The notes beneath the pieces were generated by a model that saw only the letters and a list, made by a program, of their open reading frames with translations, had not been told where the DNA came from and searched no databases. Position numbers and translations under genes: made by a program. Positions 13,538 to 19,716 of a stretch of DNA of 19,716 nucleotides are shown here, piece by piece. Numbering within the stretch: position 1 is the first letter of the stretch; each line of letters starts with the position of its first letter. This DNA comes from Bacillota bacterium (lineage in GTDB: Bacteria > Bacillota > Clostridia > Acetivibrionales > DSM-1351), in assembly GCA_023397905.1 (NCBI GenBank), contig JAEWSZ010000001.1, positions 1 to 19,716 on the forward strand, given 5' to 3'.

Positions 13538-16500
13538 CTACTCAAATATTCCCAAATTCAGCACTTCCAGCTCACCCTCGGTTTTGCCCAGCTTCAAGCA
13601 CCTGATTATGGCCATGGCGGTATCCAGGGAGGTGAGGCACGGAATTGACATTTCCACTGCCTTTCTCCTTATTTTGAAGCCGTCACGGTCAGGCTTTCTG
13701 CCCTTAGTGGGGGTGTTGATAATCATACCCAGCCTTCCGGACTGTATGAGATCAAGTATGTTGGGAGAACCCTCGTCCAGCTTTTTGACCGCATTTGTGG
13801 CAATGCCGTTATGGTTCAGCATATGTGCGGTTTTACCGGTGGCATAGAGAGTGAAGCCCAGCTTTTCAAACTCCTCCGCAATGTTCACCAGCTCCGGTTT
13901 ATCCGTATCCCTCACAGTCATCAGTATGCCGTCCCCTTTTTGAGGAAGGCGTATTCCCGAAGCTGTTATGCCCTTGTAAAGAGCTTCAGGAAAATTGTCC
14001 GAAATCCCAAGGACCTCTCCGGTGGACTTCATTTCAGGGCCCAGGCTGGTGTCCACATCATGGAGCTTTTCAAAGGAAAAAACGGGAACCTTGACCGAAA
14101 CATATTTGGGCTCTTTGTAAAGGCCGGTGCCGAATTTGAAGTCGCCGAGCCTTTTGCCCATCATCACCTTTGTGGCCAGGTTTACCATGGGAATTCCCGT
14201 GACCTTGCTGATATACGGAACTGTACGGCTGGACCTGGGGTTTACCTCTATTACATACACCTCGTTGTTATAGACCACATACTGTATGTTTACCAGACCT
14301 ACTACGGTCAGTGCCTTTGCAAGCCTTTCTGTATAGTCCACGATAACAGCCTTTATTTTGTCGCTGACGGTCTGAGTGGGGTAGACCGAAATACTGTCGC
14401 CAGAGTGCACGCCGGCCCTTTCCAGATGTTCCATTATGCCCGGGATGAGAATATTCTCCCCGTCGCAGATGGCGTCCACCTCTATTTCCTTGCCCATCAT
14501 ATATTTATCAACGAGTATTGGGTGCTCCTGGACGGTTCTGTTTATGATCTCCATGAATTCTTCAATATCCCTGTCGTTGTACGCTATTTCCATGCCCTGG
14601 CCTCCCAGTACATAGGACGGCCTCACAAGCACGGGATATCCCAGCTCGTTGGCAGCAGCCAATGCTTCCTGCAGCGTAAATATGGTTTTGCCCTTTGGCC
14701 TTGGTATCCCGGTCATTTCAAGGATCTCGTCGAATTTCTCCCTGTCCTCGGCGGCATCCACATTTTTGGGCTCTGTGCCGAATATTTTTACACCCATTTC
14801 ATCCAGAAACCTGGTCAGCTTTATAGCGGTCTGCCCTCCGAACTGTACAATGGCTCCTTTGGGATTTTCGGCCTCAATGATATTTTCCACGTCTTCCGGA
14901 GTGAGAGGTTCAAAATACAGCTTATCCGCCGTATCAAAATCCGTGCTCACAGTCTCGGGATTGTTGTTCGCTATAATGGTCTCATAGCCCAGCTCCTTAA
15001 GGGCCCATACAGAGTGCACCGAGCAGTAGTCAAACTCTATTCCCTGGCCTATTCTTATGGGTCCGGAGCCCAGGACCAGAATTTTTTCCCTTTCCGACTG
15101 CTTTACTTCCGAAAAGTCGTCATAGGTTGAATAGTAGTACGGAGTTGCCGCTTCAAACTCTGCGGCACAGGTGTCCACCATTTTGTAGGCCGCCTTGATC
15201 CCATACTCTCTTCTGAGGCCGGTGACCTGCTGCTTTGTAGTTTTTGTGAGCTTTGCAACTATTCCGTCCGTAAAGCCCATCTTCTTTGCCCGTTTCAGTA
15301 TATCCCGGCTCAGTTCCTCCCCTGCCACGGATTTCAGCTTTTCTTCCATGAGCACCAGCTCTTTGATTTTGCACAGGAAGAAGTAATCTATTTTTGTTAT
15401 TTCATGAATCTCTTCAAGAGTTACGGAACGCCGGATTGCTTCGGCGATCACAAAAAGCCTCTCGTCATTTATATCCGAAAGCTTTTTCACAAGCTCGTTT
15501 CCGTCCAGCTTTTTATAAATATCCTGCTCCAGTGTGAAAATACCCAGCTCAAGAGAGCGGATCGCCTTCATCAAAGCCGCTTCAAAGGAGCTGCTTATTG
15601 ACATGACCTCCCCTGTGGCCTTCATCTGGGTGCCCAGGGTCCTCTTTGCCTTTACAAATTTATCGAAAGGCCATTTTGGTATTTTGACGACCACATAGTC
15701 CAGTGTGGGCTCAAAACATGCGTATGTCTTTCCCGTGACGGCATTTTTTATTTCGTCGAGGCCGTAGCCTATGGCTATTTTTGAAGCCACCTTTGCAATA
15801 GGATAGCCTGTGGCCTTTGAGGCCAGAGCCGAAGACCTGCTCACCCTGGGGTTCACCTCTATTACCGCATATTCAAAGCTGGTAGGGTGCAGGGCATACT
15901 GCACATTGCAGCCTCCCTGTATGCCAAGGGCGGATATTATTTTCAGCGCGGAGGTCCTGAGCATCTGATATTCCTTGTCTGCCAGGGTCTGGGACGGCGC
16001 CACGACAATGCTGTCGCCCGTATGTACACCCACAGGGTCGATATTCTCCATGTTGCACACGGTTATGACATTGCCCTTGCTATCCCTCATCACCTCATAC
16101 TCGATTTCCTTCCAGCCCGCAATGCACTTTTCAATGAGAACCTGATGAACACGGCTGAGCCTGAGCCCGTTGCCTCCGATTTCCCTTAATTCGCCTTCAT
16201 CGTTTACGATTCCGCCTCCGGTGCCTCCCAGAGTATAGGCAGGCCTGACAATAACGGGATACTCTATCTCCTTCGCGAAGGCCACCGCATCCTCAATGGT
16301 GGTCACCACCTTGCTGGCAATGCAGGGTTCCCCGATACGCTCCATGGTGTCCTTGAAATCCTGTCTGTCCTCTGCCATCTTTATAGCTTCGGTGGCAGTT
16401 CCCAACAGCTTGACTCCCTGCTCCTCCAAAAAGCCCGACTCTGCAAGCTCCATAGCCAGATTCAGTCCCGTCTGTCCTCCCAGAGTGGGCAGAATACTGT

Positions 16501-16750
16501 CCGGTTTCTCATTTCTTATTATGTTTTTGACCACTTCTGCCTTGAGCGGCTCTATATATACCTTGTCTGCTATGTTTGTATCCGTCATTATGGTCGCGGG
16601 ATTGCTGTTGACCAGAACAACTTCTATCCCCTCTTCTTTTAATGCCTGGCATGCCTGTGTTCCGGCGTAGTCAAATTCCGCGGCCTGTCCGATTATGATG
16701 GGGCCCGAACCTATAACAAGTACTTTGTGTATGTCGTTGCGTCTAGGCAT
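13538..16750 (-). CDS. carB: Carbamoyl-phosphate synthase large subunit
   Basis: A 1070-residue enzyme making carbamoyl phosphate from bicarbonate, ammonia and two ATP, at full family length (E. coli 1073). The two halves repeat: the first ATP-grasp unit (about 128-340, RPAYTLGGTGGGIVND) phosphorylates bicarbonate, an oligomerisation domain follows (about 420-550), the second ATP-grasp unit (about 670-870, RPSYVLGGQGMEIAYND) phosphorylates carbamate, and the C-terminal MGS-like domain (from about 935) binds allosteric effectors. The ATG has AAGGAGG upstream. It lies 79 nt after carA, which should feed it ammonia from glutamine. Because carA has a TGA at its catalytic codon, this subunit may have to use free ammonia, which the family can do. 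The gene itself appears intact. Confidence 0.98.
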   Translation of the reverse strand: MPRRNDIHKVLVIGSGPIIIGQAAEFDYAGTQACQALKEEGIEVVLVNSNPATIMTDTNIADKVYIEPLKAEVVKNIIRNEKPDSILPTLGGQTGLNLAMELAESGFLEEQGVKLLGTATEAIKMAEDRQDFKDTMERIGEPCIASKVVTTIEDAVAFAKEIEYPVIVRPAYTLGGTGGGIVNDEGELREIGGNGLRLSRVHQVLIEKCIAGWKEIEYEVMRDSKGNVITVCNMENIDPVGVHTGDSIVVAPSQTLADKEYQMLRTSALKIISALGIQGGCNVQYALHPTSFEYAVIEVNPRVSRSSALASKATGYPIAKVASKIAIGYGLDEIKNAVTGKTYACFEPTLDYVVVKIPKWPFDKFVKAKRTLGTQMKATGEVMSISSSFEAALMKAIRSLELGIFTLEQDIYKKLDGNELVKKLSDINDERLFVIAEAIRRSVTLEEIHEITKIDYFFLCKIKELVLMEEKLKSVAGEELSRDILKRAKKMGFTDGIVAKLTKTTKQQVTGLRREYGIKAAYKMVDTCAAEFEAATPYYYSTYDDFSEVKQSEREKILVLGSGPIRIGQGIEFDYCSVHSVWALKELGYETIIANNNPETVSTDFDTADKLYFEPLTPEDVENIIEAENPKGAIVQFGGQTAIKLTRFLDEMGVKIFGTEPKNVDAAEDREKFDEILEMTGIPRPKGKTIFTLQEALAAANELGYPVLVRPSYVLGGQGMEIAYNDRDIEEFMEIINRTVQEHPILVDKYMMGKEIEVDAICDGENILIPGIMEHLERAGVHSGDSISVYPTQTVSDKIKAVIVDYTERLAKALTVVGLVNIQYVVYNNEVYVIEVNPRSSRTVPYISKVTGIPMVNLATKVMMGKRLGDFKFGTGLYKEPKYVSVKVPVFSFEKLHDVDTSLGPEMKSTGEVLGISDNFPEALYKGITASGIRLPQKGDGILMTVRDTDKPELVNIAEEFEKLGFTLYATGKTAHMLNHNGIATNAVKKLDEGSPNILDLIQSGRLGMIINTPTKGRKPDRDGFKIRRKAVEMSIPCLTSLDTAMAIIRCLKLGKTEGELEVLNLGIFE

Positions 16751-16829
16751 AATATCCTCCTTATTTTATAAACCCCTTGCGGATTTTGTTAGAGTGCCGG
16801 TACACCGGCGCTTTGCAAAGAGCTATACT
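16751..16829. other. carA-carB intergenic hairpin
   Basis: A short spacer with a perfect GCCGG-TACA-CCGGC stem-loop at 16796-16809. It has no T-run and is probably an mRNA structure between the two cistrons. Confidence 0.35.
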
Positions 16830-17918
16830 TTAACATGCGTTAACCTTTTTTTGTGTTTCAATCATTTTAATAAACTCATCAAATAGATACGCCGTATCAC
16901 CCGGTCCCGGCGAAGCCTCCGGATGGAACTGCACCGTAAACAGGGGGGCATTTTTGTATTTGATGCCCTCTATTGTTCCGTCATTCATATTTATATGGCT
17001 TATACTCATGGTTTCTCTGTTAAGGGATTTTTCAACTATGGTATATCCGTGATTCTGAGAGGTGATGTAGGTCATATCCTTTTCAAGGTCTTTGACAGGA
17101 TGGTTGCAGCCTCTGTGGCCGTATTTCAGTTTTTCCGTATCGGCTCCGTTGGCCAGCGCCGTCAGCTGATGTCCGAGTCATATGCCGAATATGGGTTTCT
17201 TTCCTATTAATTGCTTTATGGTTTCTATCTGGAACCTGCAGTCCTTTGGATCACCCGGGCCATTTGACAGCATTATGCCGTCCGGCTTTATGTTCAGCAC
17301 TTCTTCCGCAGTGGCTGTACATGGGAAAACATAAACCTCGCAGTTTCTTTTTTGAAGGGACCTGACGATATTTCTTTTCAGTCCGTAATCCAGAAGTGCG
17401 ACCCTGTAACCATCTCCGTCGTAATGTTTTATTTCCGGAGTGGTGACCTGCTCAACGGGATTTAAAATGGTATAATCTCTGACTTCACTGAGCTTTTCCT
17501 GAATTTCCTCCAGGGTCTCGCCTGTGATTATGGCGCCCTTCATGGTGCCCTTTTCTCTCAGGATTATTGTCAGAGCCCTGGTATCTATCCCTTCAAGGCC
17601 TATTATGTCATTGCGTTTCAGATACTCGTTCAGGGTTTCTATTGACCGCCAGTTGCTGGGAGTCTTGCAGAGCTCTCTCACAATGAACCCTTTTACCTGA
17701 GGCTTGAAAGATTCGATATCGTCAATATTTACGCCGTAATTCCCTATTAGAGGATAAGTCATACAAACTATCTGCCCGCAATAGGATGGGTCGGTCAATA
17801 CCTCCTGGTATCCGGTCATACCGGTATTAAAGACAACCTCCCCCAGAACCTTGCCCTCCATTCCGAAGCTGTTCCCCTCAAAAACCGTTCCGTCTTCCAA
17901 CAGCAAAAATGCCTTCAT
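16830..17918 (-). CDS. carA: Carbamoyl-phosphate synthase small subunit, interrupted by an in-frame TGA at the catalytic cysteine codon
   Basis: The frame from the ATG at 17918 (GGAGG 7 nt upstream) to the TAA at 16830 has 362 codons, the normal CarA length. It is colinear with the family throughout: the N-terminal CPSase domain (FNTGMTGYQEVLTDPSYCGQ), then a class I glutamine amidotransferase domain. Codon 247 (17180-17178) is TGA in FGI-TGA-LGHQLTALANGA, where the family has the nucleophilic cysteine (E. coli C269 in GICLGHQ). The other triad residues are intact: H332 and E334 in QFHPEASPGP. No frame change occurs on either side. If TGA ends translation, a 246-residue protein without glutaminase activity results. 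A single TGC/TGT-to-TGA change or a sequencing error is the simplest cause; selenocysteine is an unproven alternative. The product would normally hydrolyse glutamine to supply CarB with ammonia. Confidence 0.93.
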
Positions 17919-17984
17919 CTTTTAACCTCCATGCGTGCTGCACACGCAAATTTATAGTAATAAAAACGCTTGCGTTTCAAAGTC

Positions 17985-18926
17985 TCATATTTCATCAAGT
18001 GCGGTTTTGAGGTCGTCTTTCATCCTTATCACTTCAGCCCTTGCCGCCTCGGCAAACTGGTCTTCCTTGTACCGGTTCTTCCAGGTATCGGACATATAGG
18101 CGCACATTACGCTTCTTGAAGCGTTGACTATGGCGCCCAGGCCGTCCTTGTTAAATGAGTTGGCGCAGTCCCTGGCAGTTCCTCCCTGGGCTCCGTAGCC
18201 CGGCACCAGTATATAGGAATTCTTCATAATAGCCCGAAGCAGCTTGGCCTGGTTCGGGTAGGTAGCTCCCACCACAGCGCCCACACTGCTGTAGCCGTAT
18301 TTGCCCATGACATTCTTGCCCCAGTCGTGCACATATTCGGCCACTATCTCGTAAATACTTTTACAGTCCTGTGTGACCAGATCCTGAAGCTGTCCCGAGG
18401 ACTTGTTTGAAGTCTTTACAAGAATGAATATTCCCTTTTCATGATTTATGCAATCGTCTATAAAAGGCTTTATACCGTCAACCCCAAGGTATGGATTAAT
18501 GGTCAGGGCGTCCGCGTCAAATGCTTTCTGAGTGATTTCCCCATCTACGGGCGTAGCGCCTAAAAACGCCTTTGAGTAAGCCTCCGCAGTGGTTCCTATA
18601 TCATTTCTCTTGCCGTCCGCTATGACAATGAGCCCTTTGCTTTTTGCATACCTGCAGGTATCCTCAAAAGCTTCAATACCATTCACTCCATACATTTCAT
18701 AATAGGCCAGCTGGGGTTTTACGGCCGGAACCTGGTCATATATGGCGTCAATCAGCATTCTGTTGAATTGTTTTATTGCCTCGGAGGCCCCTTTCAAATT
18801 GATGCCGAATTCTTTAAAAGCCTTGTCCTTAATGAAGGAGGGCACATATTCAATTTTAGGATCCAATCCTACAACCGTTGGATTATTTTTTTCCCTGATA
18901 CTCTCAATAAGCCTGTCTATAAACAT
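17985..18926 (-). CDS. pyrF: Orotidine 5'-phosphate decarboxylase, type 2
   Basis: A 313-residue enzyme that decarboxylates OMP to UMP, the last step of the pathway. The length and motifs are those of the longer PyrF type 2 family. The N-terminal VVGLDPK (18-24) contacts the substrate, K70 lies in VKPQLAYYE, and the catalytic Lys-Asp network is D104, K106 and D109 in IADGKRNDIG. VPGYGAQGGT near the C-terminus is the phosphate-binding loop. The ATG has GAGGAGG upstream. Gaps are 46 nt to pyrC upstream and 66 nt to carA downstream, all in one direction. Confidence 0.97.
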   Translation of the reverse strand: MFIDRLIESIREKNNPTVVGLDPKIEYVPSFIKDKAFKEFGINLKGASEAIKQFNRMLIDAIYDQVPAVKPQLAYYEMYGVNGIEAFEDTCRYAKSKGLIVIADGKRNDIGTTAEAYSKAFLGATPVDGEITQKAFDADALTINPYLGVDGIKPFIDDCINHEKGIFILVKTSNKSSGQLQDLVTQDCKSIYEIVAEYVHDWGKNVMGKYGYSSVGAVVGATYPNQAKLLRAIMKNSYILVPGYGAQGGTARDCANSFNKDGLGAIVNASRSVMCAYMSDTWKNRYKEDQFAEAARAEVIRMKDDLKTALDEI

Positions 18927-18972
18927 AATACCTCCTCTATACGCTTAAACCGCGTATGATTTATAATACCTG

Positions 18973-19716
18973 CTATATGATCTCGCCGGCCCTTACTATG
19001 GGATTTCCTCCGACTATGGTATACTGGGGCTGCCCATAAAGCCTGAGCCCGTTAAACGGCGAGTTTCTGCCTTTGGATTCAAATTTATTTACATCCACCG
19101 TGTACTGCTCATCGATGTCAAATATGAGAATATCCGCACTAAAGCCCACATCTATGGCTCCTTTGTTCAGGCCCAACATTTTTGAGGGATTGAAGCACAT
19201 TTTTGCCACCAGCTCCCGCAGTGTAAGGTGACCCGGTTTTACCAGATATGTCACCGCCAGCGGAAATGCCGTTTCAAAGCCCACTATGCCGTTTAAGGCC
19301 AGCTTGAATTCCACATTTTTCTCGTCGGCATGATGAGGCGCATGGTCGGTGGCTATCATGTCTATGGTGCCGTCCTTCAGTCCCTGTATCACAGCCTCCA
19401 CATCCTTCTGCGTCCTTAATGGAGGATTCATTTTTGCATTTGTGTTAAAGCCCTCGCAGGCCTGATCTGTGAGCGTAAAGTAATGCGGGCAGGTTTCGGC
19501 CGTCACCCTGACGCCTCTTCTCTTTGCGTTTCTCACAAGGTCCACGCCCAATTCGGTGCTGACATGGGCTATGTGAACGGAGGCTTTGGTGTATTCTGCC
19601 AGAATCACATCTCTCGCTATCATGACCTCTTCTGCAGGAGCCGGATTCCCTTTCAGACCCAGGACGGAGGAGTAATAGCCCTCATTCATAAGGCCTTCGT
19701 CAACCAGGTCCAGATC
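18973..19716 (-). CDS. pyrC: Dihydroorotase, partial (5' end outside the window)
   Basis: The C-terminal 247 residues of a zinc amidohydrolase that cyclises carbamoyl aspartate to dihydroorotate. The frame stays open to the window edge, so the N-terminus with the HxH metal site is missing. Visible signatures are GLMNEGYYSSVLGLKG, the metal-binding HIAHVST, VTAETCPHYF, NAKMNPPLR, and the ATDHAPHH motif with the catalytic aspartate. These are typical of the Firmicute class I dihydroorotase. It is the most upstream pyrimidine gene in the window and precedes pyrF by 46 nt. Any PyrR-type attenuator or promoter of the operon must lie beyond the right edge. Confidence 0.96.
   Translation of the reverse strand, partial: DLDLVDEGLMNEGYYSSVLGLKGNPAPAEEVMIARDVILAEYTKASVHIAHVSTELGVDLVRNAKRRGVRVTAETCPHYFTLTDQACEGFNTNAKMNPPLRTQKDVEAVIQGLKDGTIDMIATDHAPHHADEKNVEFKLALNGIVGFETAFPLAVTYLVKPGHLTLRELVAKMCFNPSKMLGLNKGAIDVGFSADILIFDIDEQYTVDVNKFESKGRNSPFNGLRLYGQPQYTIVGGNPIVRAGEII

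Noticed and set aside
13811..15130. A 439-codon open frame on the plus strand, antisense to carB
   Set aside because: It lies wholly inside carB, which has clear family motifs end to end. The antisense product has no recognisable domain. It is a shadow of strong codon bias.
16830..17918. A frameshift splitting carA into two genes
   Set aside because: Both parts are in the same frame and the codons between them translate into conserved CarA sequence. Only the single TGA interrupts it.
1..19716. CRISPR arrays, tRNA or rRNA genes, prophage or toxin-antitoxin genes
   Set aside because: I found no regular spacer-repeat pattern, no cloverleaf-like sequence and no phage, transposase or toxin-like protein in the window.

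Overview
The window looks like a chromosomal segment of an anaerobic member of the Clostridia. The signs are clostridial-type gene families (a PyrD/PyrK class 1B dihydroorotate dehydrogenase, a type 2 PyrF, a YibE/F membrane protein, a nitrogenase-like operon in a non-diazotroph-like setting), AT-rich intergenic DNA, consensus GGAGG ribosome binding sites and frequent ATA and AGG codons. The species cannot be named from the sequence.

Positions 1-2900: an operon on the minus strand encodes a nitrogenase-like system: a NifH-like Fe protein (2685 to 1810), an alpha-like component 1 subunit (1744 to 329) and the start of a beta-like component 1 subunit (329 to the window edge). The beta-like subunit keeps three P-cluster-type cysteines. 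The alpha-like subunit keeps only one and lacks the FeMo-cofactor ligands. This is therefore not a dinitrogenase but a relative whose substrate I cannot read from the sequence. A perfect 16-bp inverted repeat lies upstream.

Positions 2820-4320: metK (SAM synthetase), also on the minus strand, has its own promoter and its own rho-independent terminator. A 38-nt element carrying a 22-bp tandem repeat occurs twice in the same orientation, once upstream of metK and once upstream of the nitrogenase-like operon.

Positions 4320-8391: a regulatory block. A small single-domain receiver protein (minus) is divergent from a soluble histidine kinase (plus), which is followed by an AraC-type response regulator and a YibE/F membrane protein.

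Positions 8395-11358: four minus-strand genes at close spacing: a YbaK-type Cys-tRNA deacylase, a DUF1287 exported protein with an EF-hand-like loop, a protein resembling orotate phosphoribosyltransferase with a degraded PRPP loop, and a histidine phosphatase.

Positions 11626-19716: the de novo pyrimidine operon on the minus strand, in transcription order pyrC (cut by the window edge), pyrF, carA, carB, pyrK, pyrD. Together these cover UMP synthesis except pyrB and a canonical pyrE, which are not in the window. The most striking anomaly is in carA: the reading frame is intact over its full family length except for one in-frame TGA exactly at the codon for the catalytic cysteine of the glutaminase domain. 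Possible explanations are a null mutation, a sequence error or, much less likely, selenocysteine.
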